A stretch of 51,018 nt of DNA from a virus: positions 1 through 51,018 of IMG/VR virus record IMGVR_UViG_3300020383_000002. The stretch is one strand, 5' to 3'. Positions 1 through 8,370 of this stretch are shown here, piece by piece. A program made the position numbers and the translations under genes. The notes under the pieces were generated by a model. It worked only from the letters and a program-made list of their open reading frames with translations. It was not told where the DNA came from and searched no databases. How positions within the stretch are numbered: position 1 is the stretch's first letter; every line of letters starts with the position of its first letter.

Positions 1-77
1 CCCAGAATGGCCTCTGAGGCCTGTTCTATGTCCTCTACGGGCCTACCTAGCACCTTGGCCATAACGGAGCTTACAAC
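1..77. repeat. Terminal direct repeat, left copy (contig circularity overlap)
   Basis: The first 77 bases are identical to the last 77 bases of the window (50942-51018). The repeat lies inside a single open reading frame that becomes continuous when the ends are joined, so this is most simply the overlap of a circular assembly (77 is a common assembler k-mer) rather than a physical phage terminus. The unique genome is therefore 50,941 bp. A genuine short terminal repeat cannot be excluded from sequence alone. Confidence 0.95.
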
Positions 78-188
78 GGCTCCTAGGCCCACGTTGCCAC
101 CACTAAGAACAGTGGCTGCCCCACCAGCTACGGTGGGGGCCACATCCTTAGCAGTCTCTAGCAGTTTTTCATACCAAGACTGACTCAT
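1..188 (-). CDS. Holin-like membrane protein, 5' part (continues at 50941)
   Basis: The ATG at 188 starts a frame that runs through position 1 and, after circular joining, continues in phase from 50941 to 50569, giving 186 aa. The N-terminal part here is Gly/Ala rich (MSQSWYEKLL, then a VAGGAATVLSGGNVGLGAVV stretch), like the start of the GTA/3TM holin family. It lies between the tail spike gene (192-1835) and the small terminase in the late transcription order. See the entry for 50569-51018 for the membrane segments. Confidence 0.8.
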   Translation of the reverse strand, partial: MSQSWYEKLLETAKDVAPTVAGGAATVLSGGNVGLGAVVSSVMAKVLGRPVEDIEQASEAIL

Positions 189-191
189 ATT

Positions 192-1835
192 TTAAGTCCC
201 TAATGCTGTGTAATTCACTCGAATATCAATGCCAGCAGAAACTCCTTCAGCTCGTCCTCCGAAACCTGTGACATTTTGTACACCAATAGCAATAGGCCCA
301 GAGTACGCAGCAAAATCTCCTGAACAAGCAGTTACCCCAAGTAAGCTATTTGGGAAACCAGACAGCCAGTTAATAGAGAACTCTCCATTTGCTTGTACAG
401 TGACAGTACGAGAGCCTTGTTTTAAAACAACACCGTTATCCAAAGTCGTACTGATCTCAGTAGCTTCTTGGTAAGGCACTGCACTGTTGGTAGAAGATTG
501 GCTAGAGGTATTAGCGTAGAGTTCTCCGCCCCCTTCCACTTTATTAAGGAACTGCGAACAACGTTCACTTGCTCCTTCAAAGATAATACCAGTATATCCT
601 GTGGGGATACGCATATTGTTAGAGGTTACAATAACACTCTCACTTGATCCGCCTACACGAATACCGTTCAACGTAGTGCCTGGGCGAGCCTCTATATAAG
701 AGTTCTCAACAACAGCTTTGAGAACATCAGTCAGGAAGACACCTGCCCCTGTTGTTACGCTGTCTGGATGATGCAGAAGCGTACTGTTGGTGATAGTTGC
801 CGCAGCAATGTGGTTGAGGTCAATGCCGGTTTCAAAGAACTCGATTTGCGTGTTGTTAATATTACATTGAGGAGCGTAATATGCCAGATTGTCAGAGGCC
901 TGTGCGGTAACTTTCAGACCGTTAACGCAGAACCCATTACAACGATCAAACACCACACCTTCAATGCCTGGGACATTAAAACTCTCTACATAAAAAGGGA
1001 AGCCTACATAGGAGCAAGAAACATTAACAAGATGAGGCACAAGCATCATAGAGTTAACTGCTTCAATAGTTACCGCAGAAGGGATTAGCAAGAAGTTTTC
1101 TCGTGAACCATCCACCCCATAAAACACGCAGTCTTGAATAAGGGATTGTCCCGCATCTCGTAAAAGAACAAAGCCTCCTGAGAAATAACCACTAGCGGGA
1201 GTACCAAGGAGACCATCTCCATAAGCAATAACGTCTTTCATAACGAATTGCTTCAAACCAGTCCCTGTGCAAGTGACAAACAGCGCAGGATTAGAAGAGA
1301 CCATCTTAGTGTTAAGAGAAAGACCTGAGAAGTATAAACGACTAATTGGAGTAGTCGCTCCAAACTTAAACCCTGCTTCTGTTGCTCCAGTGGGCCAAAT
1401 GATCTCGGAGATGGAACTACCTACCCCTCGAATATTGCAGTTGCACTGGTTCCCATCCACTACAATGCTATCTGTAAGAATGTAGCGTCCAGCAGGGATA
1501 ATAAGTTCTCGCCCACTGCCGCTACCTGCCGCCCAGGTAAAAGCGGCTTGAAAGGCCGCTGTGTCATCCGTAGTCCCATCGCCTTTAGCACCAAAGGCTT
1601 TAATATTTAGAGACTCATCAGGGACAAACTCAGAGTTTTCATAAGTGAAGGAACTTCCTTTTACCTGGAATACCTGCCCTTCAGAAAGATTAGCTGTAGG
1701 CAAATTTTCCATTTCTTGCTTTGTATCCGCAGATGTAATTTGACTAGACAACTGAGAGGTGTCTATTAAATCTGCTACATCTTTGGTTACTGTTCCGTCT
1801 AAAGTAGACAGGGTGTTCACACGCATAGTGCTCAT
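192..1835 (-). CDS. Tail spike with pectate-lyase-type beta-helix
   Basis: 547 aa. Around residues 75-100 it has the Pectate_lyase_3 entry motif (NIKAFGAKGDGTTDDTAAFQ), followed by about 350 residues of short repeats rich in Asn, Val and Gly, as in a right-handed parallel beta-helix, and a separate C-terminal domain. Proteins of this kind form trimeric tail spikes that bind and often cut host surface polysaccharide; the actual substrate cannot be read from the sequence. It is the fourth gene of the late minus-strand block and follows the SGNH-domain fibre with a 9-base gap. The ATG at 1835 follows a TTATGAGC-like junction without a strong Shine-Dalgarno, so translation may be coupled to the upstream gene. 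Confidence 0.85.
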   Translation of the reverse strand: MSTMRVNTLSTLDGTVTKDVADLIDTSQLSSQITSADTKQEMENLPTANLSEGQVFQVKGSSFTYENSEFVPDESLNIKAFGAKGDGTTDDTAAFQAAFTWAAGSGSGRELIIPAGRYILTDSIVVDGNQCNCNIRGVGSSISEIIWPTGATEAGFKFGATTPISRLYFSGLSLNTKMVSSNPALFVTCTGTGLKQFVMKDVIAYGDGLLGTPASGYFSGGFVLLRDAGQSLIQDCVFYGVDGSRENFLLIPSAVTIEAVNSMMLVPHLVNVSCSYVGFPFYVESFNVPGIEGVVFDRCNGFCVNGLKVTAQASDNLAYYAPQCNINNTQIEFFETGIDLNHIAAATITNSTLLHHPDSVTTGAGVFLTDVLKAVVENSYIEARPGTTLNGIRVGGSSESVIVTSNNMRIPTGYTGIIFEGASERCSQFLNKVEGGGELYANTSSQSSTNSAVPYQEATEISTTLDNGVVLKQGSRTVTVQANGEFSINWLSGFPNSLLGVTACSGDFAAYSGPIAIGVQNVTGFGGRAEGVSAGIDIRVNYTALGT

Positions 1836-1844
1836 AATTTATCC

Positions 1845-3917
1845 TTATGTAGTTCGGAAAGAGTGTCCGGTAAAGAAGCCGGTTCCTGCGGAAGAGAAGA
1901 TAGAGACATTACCGTTAGCCTCTACCAAAATAGGTACTACTGTCCCTGAACAAGCAGTGGCTCCTCCGTAAGTATCTGTGGGACGATAACCTACAGGCAG
2001 AACAAAAGCTGTTACACCTGATTGAGAAGAGCCATCTGCTGCCCCAACAAGGTGAACAACACCTTGGCTATCCTTGTAATAGCCTGCTCTTCCATACCCA
2101 GAGTCATGTACCCAACCATTGATCAGAGAGGCCTGAGTGATAGACGGTAGACTATTAAGTTGAACATAACGACCGTCATGGTCTCCGCTTGTGCGGTGGC
2201 TATTCATACCCGCTGCTTGAAGGACAGTAGTTGTGCTAGAGCTTGTACGGGAGGAAGTAGTGTCCGCAGTAGCGGCTGTTCCTAGGCCTAGCTGAACACG
2301 AGCACCTGCTGGAGTAGTTGCCCCTGTACCACCTTCTACAATTTGGTAAGGGTTAATAGTAAAGTCTAGGGAAAAAGGCCCATACACTTCGTTGCCAATC
2401 TTATACCGGAAAGTGTAAACACCTGTAGAGCTTACTGGATTAATTGCAATATCTTGAGCATCACCATTCTCATCCGTGGAAGTTCCTAGAGACGAAAAGG
2501 CTCCCCCATTGACAGAAGATAAAACAGTCTCATTAGGGTGAGTTGCATCGACCCGCCAAGAGAAAGGTTGATTGGCACTCACTGTCTCCCGTAGAACTTC
2601 AAACAAAGCCTTAGTAGGGAGATACCAAGTATCTGGTTTAAGCCTCAAGCCTTGACCAAAAGTACGAGAGAGGTGTTCAACTGCTGCTGAGTAAGAAGTG
2701 GTATAGTCTGTTCCATTCCAAGATAGTGCAGAAGTAAACACTGTATCAGGGTCGTTCCACTCAGGGTAGTCCTGATCTACAATCCCAGGAATCTCTTGGC
2801 GAATAGCTTTAAGGGCGTATGCCGCTTGTAAAAGAGAACCTGTTTCGGTTGGATGAAGGGTATCGTAGCCAATGCAGCCTAGACGACCAATACGCCAATA
2901 GTTCATAATACCAGAACTATCAGCTAGCCCATCTACGTAATTGTTGAGTTCAGACAGGTTGTTGTAACCTGTAGTCGTACCAGAACTAACAGCAGAACCT
3001 AGAATTTCGGAGGTGTAAGAGTTAGCTAAAATTCCAGAAGACGCAAGATTAAAACTAAAAGGGATGACATTCCGATTTAGCAAACTGGCAAGAGAGCCAT
3101 TTACATTATCATGGGCGACTGTCTTTAGATTCAGAATTGAAACAGAGGGGAGGGCTCCCCTCAGAGCGGAGTATATTGTGTCAGCATCAGCCTTAACTTG
3201 CGTAAGAGTCCGAGCATCAACATTAGTCACTGTGTCGTTAAAACCTAACGCATCAATAACAATATCAGGTGAATAAGCAATACACGCATCAACAGCCGTA
3301 GTACCTACACCAAAACTAGCTACAGTGTTAGCTTGATAGTAGCTATGCCCATTGACAGAGAAGTTACCTACATCTACTACCAAGTCTCCTGAAGAGTTTA
3401 ATAGTTTTTTGAGGATCGTAGGCCATGCTTCAGACAAAGCCCCATTCTGAGCAGCTAAGCTGTCTCCTAGGACAGCAATCTTTAAAGAAGTTTCTCCCCC
3501 ACCTCCTGCGTCAAGACTAGCTAGTTTGGCCTTCTCTGCATCAGTGTATGCGTTAGTGTCCGCATTACTTTCGTAAAGAGCTTTTATCTCGGAAGCTGTT
3601 GGATTAACTTCTGCCCCTGCCTCTACTCCATCGAGTTTAGTTTTGTCTTCAGAAAGCATTAGACCATCGGTACTGACTGTCACCCCATTAACGCTGATAA
3701 TAGGGTCAGATGCTGTGCCACTGATTTGTACAGGAGAGGTGGCACTAATACTGTTAATGCCTCCCCCCTCGTTTATAGTTCCAATGACAGTGCCTCCAAG
3801 AGTAACACCGTCATGTAAACGTACCTGTTTTAAATCAAGGTCTATAGAAAGAGAGCCTTCAGGGCCAGTGTATGCGTCATTCTCTGCTGTACTCCCTCGT
3901 AAAAACTGTAAAGCCAT
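1845..3917 (-). CDS. Tail fibre with SGNH/GDSL esterase domain
   Basis: 690 aa. Residues 1-45 resemble the N-terminal module of many phage tail fibres (FLRGSTAENDAYTG...VRLHDGVTLGG). Residues ~145-370 form an SGNH hydrolase: GDSL block with Ser153, block III GFND with Asn227, and DTLHP with Asp352 and His355, so all catalytic residues are present. This suggests deacetylation or deacylation of a host surface glycan during adsorption. The C-terminal ~120 residues are a separate fibre tip domain. The start codon overlaps the stop of the upstream 203-aa gene, indicating translational coupling. Confidence 0.87.
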   Translation of the reverse strand: MALQFLRGSTAENDAYTGPEGSLSIDLDLKQVRLHDGVTLGGTVIGTINEGGGINSISATSPVQISGTASDPIISVNGVTVSTDGLMLSEDKTKLDGVEAGAEVNPTASEIKALYESNADTNAYTDAEKAKLASLDAGGGGETSLKIAVLGDSLAAQNGALSEAWPTILKKLLNSSGDLVVDVGNFSVNGHSYYQANTVASFGVGTTAVDACIAYSPDIVIDALGFNDTVTNVDARTLTQVKADADTIYSALRGALPSVSILNLKTVAHDNVNGSLASLLNRNVIPFSFNLASSGILANSYTSEILGSAVSSGTTTGYNNLSELNNYVDGLADSSGIMNYWRIGRLGCIGYDTLHPTETGSLLQAAYALKAIRQEIPGIVDQDYPEWNDPDTVFTSALSWNGTDYTTSYSAAVEHLSRTFGQGLRLKPDTWYLPTKALFEVLRETVSANQPFSWRVDATHPNETVLSSVNGGAFSSLGTSTDENGDAQDIAINPVSSTGVYTFRYKIGNEVYGPFSLDFTINPYQIVEGGTGATTPAGARVQLGLGTAATADTTSSRTSSSTTTVLQAAGMNSHRTSGDHDGRYVQLNSLPSITQASLINGWVHDSGYGRAGYYKDSQGVVHLVGAADGSSQSGVTAFVLPVGYRPTDTYGGATACSGTVVPILVEANGNVSIFSSAGTGFFTGHSFRTT

Positions 3918-4528
3918 TATAGATAACCTTCATCGTAAGAAGTGATTTCTCCAGTAAACGCCTGTCCTTCTGCAATAGTCCAGAAAGAACCTTGGCCTAC
4001 TGTTACTGATTGTCCTGCGGCAATAGACATATTAGGCCCAAAGCTCCAAGCATTGACGCCATCAGGAATAACAACGCTATTTCCTACTTCCTGACTATGC
4101 CAGCTAATAGGGCTGAACGCAGAGGACTCTAAAGGAATTGTTCCAGTCAACTGCTGTTGTAGGTTACTATCCGCAGTTTGCCTTGCTAAGGTTTCTTCAT
4201 CAAGTTGATCTTTCCGAACTGCTTGAGTGCTTTCAGTGGCCCTCTCTATTGTTAAAGGGCCAGTCATAGCATCCCCTGATACATTCACATATCTAGCATC
4301 TGCATCGGATATGGTAATTATGCTATCAGGATTGTTTATGTCAAAGCCAATATTTAGTATGGGATTGGAGTTCATATCCAAGGGAGCTTCCATTTGATTG
4401 GCTTCCCCTGAAACTAAACCTGTCCTGTTTAAAAGGTTGTTGTTTATATACTCCTCTATCGCCTGGAAGTTATCGTTGATTAACCCTGTGCTATATCCAG
4501 AAGATATATTATTTAGTTCTATTGACAT
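3917..4528 (-). CDS. Short tail fibre / fibre adaptor protein
   Basis: 203 aa. The N-terminus (NDNFQAIEEYINNNL) resembles the attachment helices of phage fibre proteins, and the middle (DADARYVNVSGDAMTGPLTI) is a repeat type common in tail fibre shafts. It ends with a stretch like a small beta-sandwich (IPDGVNAWSFGPNMSIAAGQ). Located between the 480-aa fibre gene and the SGNH fibre with which it overlaps by one base. A role as an adaptor linking spikes to the tail is inferred from position and motifs only. Confidence 0.65.
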   Translation of the reverse strand: MSIELNNISSGYSTGLINDNFQAIEEYINNNLLNRTGLVSGEANQMEAPLDMNSNPILNIGFDINNPDSIITISDADARYVNVSGDAMTGPLTIERATESTQAVRKDQLDEETLARQTADSNLQQQLTGTIPLESSAFSPISWHSQEVGNSVVIPDGVNAWSFGPNMSIAAGQSVTVGQGSFWTIAEGQAFTGEITSYDEGYL

Positions 4529-4587
4529 AATGTTTCCTTATTCGGGGGCGCGATGTTCGTTATCACACCCTTCTATTGTGCAGGTAT

Positions 4588-6030
4588 TCATTCCGCTGCC
4601 CTCACGGCCATGTAGATGTAGGTTTCGTTGTCGGCTTTAAGTCCCGGTAGATTGCCGGGATTTGCAACGAACCCGCTTGACGTTTTGTAAAAACCCTGCC
4701 TTTCTGCTATCTCTGCGTCAGATGTATTTGCATATAAAAGATCGTTCGCTACATCGGTTGTGCTGATAGAAGAAACACCTCTAGTTGAGTCAAGCATAAA
4801 CCAGTTGCCCGTGCTATTTGCTGACTTTAGCAAGACGAACTGAGGCTCCCATCCTAGACTAACAGTAACGTCTATGAACGAACCGGCGGCGTCAGCACTA
4901 AAGCTCCCACACTGAATAATCCCGCTATCCGAGGGGTCGTGCGCCCATAAATATGCGACGTACTGGCCGCCGGAGGCGTTGAGAGCTGTGCTGTTGCCAA
5001 CGTAGAAGTGGCTATCATCAGGGTCCTGGGGGTATATGTTAGAACTGGCGGCGACAGCACCGGTATCAAACTCGACGTAGTTCGGGGCTCCCAGTGCCCG
5101 GTGGTATATCCGCCAGTCACCAGAACTATCCAGCCGCTTAACTACAACCACCCCCGGCGCAACACCCAAATCATGCGCTATCTGCCGCCCGCTTGTGCCA
5201 TCCCCCGTATACTGCACAATATCGAAGAACTTAGGGGCTTGGCGGAAAGACCAAGCAACATAGCTAGCGCCACTAGCGTTTATGCCTTGATCGTTAATAG
5301 CATTAATCACAAAACCATCGGATTGAGGTGCTGTATAGTTACCTGTGAATTTTGCGTCAGTTGTGTCTGATCTTAAGACGTCCTGATTGCCCGCCAGTGG
5401 CTGCATCAAATAGTGTGAAACAGCGCCGTCTCTACGCTTAAACCAAGTCAGTCCACCTTTGTTTAAAAAATCTATACCATTTATTACTGGGTTAGTGCTG
5501 CCAGTGCCGTTGTAGAGGGCGGTGGAGAAAACTCCACTAACTGATACAAATGATGACGCTGTGTTAAATTCACTGAGAGGAGACCATGCACTAACTAGCA
5601 CTTGCCCTTCATGCCTAACCTCTGCTGTGTATGTTTGTCCTTCCTGTAAGACACCTGCTGGGACAGTTATGCTTAACAAAGACAAACTATTCAAGGACTC
5701 CCATACAACAGTGCCTATTGCGTCCCTCACTCTCCAACTAGAAGAAGTGTGTACATCAGCTCCAGGAGGTGTAGTGGAGAAAGCACTACTTTGAAGAACC
5801 ACTTCCTCTGGTTGATCTATAGCCCCATCTACAGGAGAGGTGATGGAAGGAGTGTTAATACTATCCACTCCCTCAAGCAGGTAGGTTTTAAACCCTCCTA
5901 CCTTAGCTAGCATATCAGGGAGAGAACCTGTATACCCTAGTTGTCTAAGTTCCTTAAACATTTTGTCATTTAAACTTCCGGTAAACCCTTTGTCAGAGAG
6001 TCTTTTACTTAATTCGTCAATTACACTCAT
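4588..6030 (-). CDS. Tail fibre / receptor-binding protein, DUF7483-like
   Basis: 480 aa and first gene of the minus-strand arm. Residues 1-45 carry a tandem motif (DKGFTGSLNDKMFKELRQ, then LGYTGSLPDMLAK) typical of small head/tail-associated anchors. Residues ~50-155 look like a fibronectin-type domain (VDGAIDQPEEV...TYTAEVRHEGQVLVSAWSP). Residues ~165-480 match the pattern of a phage lectin-like domain (NGIDFLNKGGLTWFKRR, repeated VAW/VAYLW strands). Bases ~4590-5530, encoding the lectin-like part, are clearly more GC rich than the surrounding genome, suggesting module exchange. Confidence 0.7.
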   Translation of the reverse strand: MSVIDELSKRLSDKGFTGSLNDKMFKELRQLGYTGSLPDMLAKVGGFKTYLLEGVDSINTPSITSPVDGAIDQPEEVVLQSSAFSTTPPGADVHTSSSWRVRDAIGTVVWESLNSLSLLSITVPAGVLQEGQTYTAEVRHEGQVLVSAWSPLSEFNTASSFVSVSGVFSTALYNGTGSTNPVINGIDFLNKGGLTWFKRRDGAVSHYLMQPLAGNQDVLRSDTTDAKFTGNYTAPQSDGFVINAINDQGINASGASYVAWSFRQAPKFFDIVQYTGDGTSGRQIAHDLGVAPGVVVVKRLDSSGDWRIYHRALGAPNYVEFDTGAVAASSNIYPQDPDDSHFYVGNSTALNASGGQYVAYLWAHDPSDSGIIQCGSFSADAAGSFIDVTVSLGWEPQFVLLKSANSTGNWFMLDSTRGVSSISTTDVANDLLYANTSDAEIAERQGFYKTSSGFVANPGNLPGLKADNETYIYMAVRAAE

Positions 6031-6176
6031 AAACTATAATACCTCTAGGCTCGGACTACTCACGGCCATGGTTTCTGTTAGGAATTTCTCATAATTTGGT
6101 GTAGAAAATATTGAGGGGCTATGCACTAATGTACACCACCCCCATGCCCCCTTCCCCCCTGCGGGGTCTGCCCCCG
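6031..6176. other. Start of divergent intergenic hub, late-arm leader
   Basis: Untranslated DNA upstream of the first minus-strand gene. It contains a C/G-rich tract on the plus strand at 6137-6175 (runs of C around CCCCCTGCGGGG). I see no convincing minus-strand sigma-70 promoter here, although the whole late arm must be transcribed from this hub or from within it. No gene is supported. Confidence 0.4.
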
Positions 6177-6220
6177 GTTATGTGATGCGGGGTAGCCTAA
6201 TTTATGCTAGAAAGTATTTT
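6177..6220 (+). promoter_or_regulatory. Promoter-like element copy A (phage sigma candidate)
   Basis: GTTATGTGATGCG at 6177-6189 followed by TGCTAGAAA at 6205-6213, a 28-base offset that is the same in all four copies in this genome (also 8371, 10184 and 16868). The 13-base upstream box is identical in the four copies, while the spacer varies. There is no TTGACA-like -35 at the sigma-70 position, so recognition by the phage-encoded sigma factor (21229-21711) is an attractive inference. Confidence 0.65.
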
Positions 6221-6497
6221 ACGCCTAGCGGCACCTATTGAATTGGTATAGATGTAGAGGGTAAGGCCATCTACCCATGACTACCGTCAACACTTATGGC
6301 AACGTCTCTACACTATTCTTGTTATAAATCAGACGCCTACCGGCACTCACCCATGCTTATTCTATATGCCTTCATCTATATCCCAAGCTGTGCATACACT
6401 ACTTATCTATTGTGTTGCATTGGGGCTTGCATTATATGTTGTATGGTGCTAGTCTATAGGTGTTGCTTAGGCAGCAATAAGACAAGCAACAAAGTAT

Positions 6498-6526
6498 TTG
6501 ACAGCACCAGCAACATACGCTAAGCT
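6498..6526 (+). promoter_or_regulatory. Early promoter 1 of tandem array
   Basis: TTGACA at 6498-6503, exactly 17 bases, then TAAGCT at 6521-6526. The -35 is perfect consensus for host sigma-70. First of five tandem promoters driving the plus arm; the sequence after the -10 (TAAGCTGTAAG) is shared with promoters 2 and 3. Confidence 0.75.
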
Positions 6527-6637
6527 GTAAGAGTCAAGGCAAGCCAAGCGAGACAGTCAAAGATAAAGACGTTAAAACTCACGTTCGTTAGGCTACAAGG
6601 TTTAGTATTGGCATTATGCCCCCTGCTAAACTAAGCA

Positions 6638-6666
6638 TTGACAAGGCAAGCAACATGCTGTAAGCT
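6638..6666 (+). promoter_or_regulatory. Early promoter 2 of tandem array
   Basis: TTGACA at 6638-6643, 17-base spacer, TAAGCT at 6661-6666, followed by GTAAGTGTAA. The spacer segment GGCAAGCAACATGC resembles the spacers of promoters 1 and 5, indicating duplication of the whole promoter unit. Confidence 0.75.
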
Positions 6667-6723
6667 GTAAGTGTAACCTAAGCGACTGGTAAGGATGCCA
6701 GCGTCGAGTAAAGGGAAGTAGGG

Positions 6724-6752
6724 TTGACATCCAACCCAAAAGGTAGTAAGCT
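6724..6752 (+). promoter_or_regulatory. Early promoter 3 of tandem array
   Basis: TTGACA at 6724-6729, 17-base spacer, TAAGCT at 6747-6752, followed by GTAAAGGTCAA. Same architecture as promoters 1 and 2. Confidence 0.72.
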
Positions 6753-6802
6753 GTAAAGGTCAACTAGCGTGATGCGTAACCAATCGTTATCCGGCTAGAC
6801 AG

Positions 6803-6831
6803 TTGACAAAGCGGTAAAGCAAGTGTAGTAT
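6803..6831 (+). promoter_or_regulatory. Early promoter 4 of tandem array
   Basis: TTGACA at 6803-6808, 17-base spacer, TAGTAT at 6826-6831. The -10 differs from the other copies. Confidence 0.75.
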
Positions 6832-6864
6832 GTAAGGCAAGCAAACACGCTAATGCGTAAAGGC

Positions 6865-6893
6865 TTGACAAGGTAGGCAACATAGGCTACCAT
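6865..6893 (+). promoter_or_regulatory. Early promoter 5 of tandem array
   Basis: TTGACA at 6865-6870, 17-base spacer, TACCAT at 6888-6893. This is the last clear member of the array; no further consensus -35 with a good -10 is seen before the first gene at 7499, leaving a leader of about 600 nt. Confidence 0.68.
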
Positions 6894-7498
6894 TAGTAAT
6901 ACCAGTTGGCTCACTGGGGTTGAAGTCCCGAAGTAGCACAGCACTAAGTAGTAGTGTGACAAGGTGAAGGTGAATGTAACCTACGCCAATGTTAAGCCAG
7001 CGACTAGGCATAAGTGGTTGTGTGGGGAGCGTACTAGGCTATGCGACACACTCAGCGGATTACAGACCCTATGATGTCAATGGAATAGCACAAGCGTACA
7101 GTCTGGGAAGTCAGGCGTTATATGCCACTCGGGCAGCAATCATGTTTGAATTGTTGTGAGTACAGCCAAGTTGCATAAACCGTAGTGTACATGCTGACTA
7201 CTATGTTTGAAAGCGTAGTGTGTCTGTATAGTCTGGGAATCCGTGCCGACCGCGCATAACCAGACGTTAAACTAAGGGCGACTAGTTAGGGGCTTTGACG
7301 GTAACAGTAGTCACTGCATCCTAGTTAATCACACTAGCCTGACTGTCATGTATAGTCTCTGCTAGTCGCTAACGGGTTGTGAATCAACTCCCTAAAGATT
7401 CACCCCACTAGGTAAGGCCACCGTTGAATGCGGGTTAATCTTGTCTAGTAGGGGGTGAAGCTTTACCACCACTACCAATTAAATCAGGAGTAATAGCC
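6894..7498 (+). other. Long structured 5' leader of the plus arm
   Basis: About 600 bases without a supportable gene between the promoter array and the first start codon. It holds inverted repeats: GCGACTAG (7278-7285) with CTAGTCGC (7362-7369); GTGAATC (7379-7385) with GATTCAC (7397-7403); and TTCACCCC-ACTAG (7399-7411) with CTAGT-A-GGGGGTGAA (7445-7459). The last two share bases 7399-7403 and exclude one another. AGTCTGGGAA occurs twice (near 7100 and 7228), as does ATGTTTGAA. The RBS AGGAG lies just before the ATG at 7499. The function is unknown; an RNA switch, an antitermination site or a small RNA are possible. Confidence 0.5.
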
Positions 7499-8167
7499 AT
7501 GACCATTACCTATGAAAACCTCATGCAAGCCATTGCCGAAGTTGCTGCTGCTGAGCGTATCACCAAAGAGAAGTTGTCTCTGCTTTCCCGTGACCTGCTT
7601 AACTACGTGCTAGACAATGAGGATATACGCCCTATTAACGCACTGTTAGGTATGGATGGTGACGGTCGTTTTGTTCTCACCCCTATTAACTGGCGTATTG
7701 CTGTTCAATACTTCCATCACTTCATTGCGTTCACGTCTAACTTCGATGATGTAAAAGAGTTTGCAATCAAGGGTAAGGGTAAGCGTACCCCCCTTGTATT
7801 CAACAAGAAAGCTAAGAAGCGTTGGGATGCTAGTGTCTCTACCATTCAAGCGTGGCTGGAAGATCCCGCCAATGATCTCTGGGTGTGGTCTAACAACGCT
7901 GAGATGGATGCTAAGCCAGTGGACTATGCGAAGAAAGTACAGTCTGCTATCAAGTCAGCACTGGATGAAGGCAAGGGCAATATGTCACTGGTCGATGTTA
8001 TGTCAGCCATCAGTGAGCTGGAAGAAGTCAACGTGTACGACCTAATGGGTGCAATGGAGGCTATGGGTGTGTCTCCTGCCCATAATACTGAACATGAAGA
8101 AATTGACCGCATGTTGGAAAATGGACAGATCACTCAGGATGAAGCTGAGCAGATGAAAGCCGCATAA
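7499..8167 (+). CDS. Hypothetical early protein
   Basis: 222 aa, first gene of the plus arm with a good RBS (AGGAG, 9 bases before ATG). I do not recognise a family. The protein is mixed alpha-helical and acidic at the C-terminus, with a final segment (EEIDRMLENGQITQDEAEQMKA) like the short helix-turn-helix appendages seen in phage regulatory or structural proteins. Its position directly behind the early promoters suggests high early expression and a host takeover role, which is inference from location. Confidence 0.8.
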   Translation: MTITYENLMQAIAEVAAAERITKEKLSLLSRDLLNYVLDNEDIRPINALLGMDGDGRFVLTPINWRIAVQYFHHFIAFTSNFDDVKEFAIKGKGKRTPLVFNKKAKKRWDASVSTIQAWLEDPANDLWVWSNNAEMDAKPVDYAKKVQSAIKSALDEGKGNMSLVDVMSAISELEEVNVYDLMGAMEAMGVSPAHNTEHEEIDRMLENGQITQDEAEQMKAA

Positions 8168-8171
8168 CAAG

Positions 8172-8215
8172 CGTTAGGCATAGGTCTAGGGGTAGCCTAG
8201 GCTTATGCCTTAACG
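8172..8215 (+). other. Strong intergenic hairpin
   Basis: CGTTA-GGCATA on the left pairs with TATGCC-T-TAACG on the right, with an inner GGTCTAGG/CCTAGGC arm. It is followed by TCTCTT rather than a clean T-run, so it is either a weak terminator or an RNA processing / stability element after the first early gene. Confidence 0.5.
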
Positions 8216-8246
8216 TCTCTTACACGAGAAAATAGGAGGACATAGC

Positions 8247-8366
8247 ATGTCTTTCATGGTTAAGCACCCAATCCTCACCTTTATCATTGGACACTGCATC
8301 AACTTAACTATGTTTGGGGCAGTGTTGTACTTTGTCCTAAGCCTTGTTGGTTGTACGCCAGGGTAG
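8247..8366 (+). CDS. Small membrane protein
   Basis: 39 aa (MSFMVKHPIL...) preceded by a very good RBS (AGGAGGA, 6 bases before the ATG). One hydrophobic segment covers most of the protein and it ends GCTPG. It is too short for family assignment. The strong RBS and clean spacing between the hairpin and promoter element B argue that it is real. Confidence 0.6.
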   Translation: MSFMVKHPILTFIIGHCINLTMFGAVLYFVLSLVGCTPG

Positions 8367-8370
8367 CATA

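Noticed and set aside
5008-5370. Plus-strand 120-codon frame opposite the fibre gene
   Set aside because: Antisense shadow of the GC-rich fibre module with no RBS and no recognisable protein pattern; the same applies to other antisense frames across the late arm.
6296-6523. 75-codon open frame in the hub with hydrophobic Cys-rich segments
   Set aside because: No ribosome site, odd composition, and its end overlaps promoter 1 of the tandem array. Treated as non-coding unless conserved elsewhere.
6900-7250. Further tRNA genes in the leader
   Set aside because: Some GGGTTGAAGTCCC-like and AGTCTGGGAA segments resemble tRNA arms, but no full cloverleaf could be built.
6031-7498. CRISPR array in the repeat-bearing hub
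   Set aside because: The repeated units are promoter boxes with irregular distances (about 60-140 bases), not regular repeat-spacer units.
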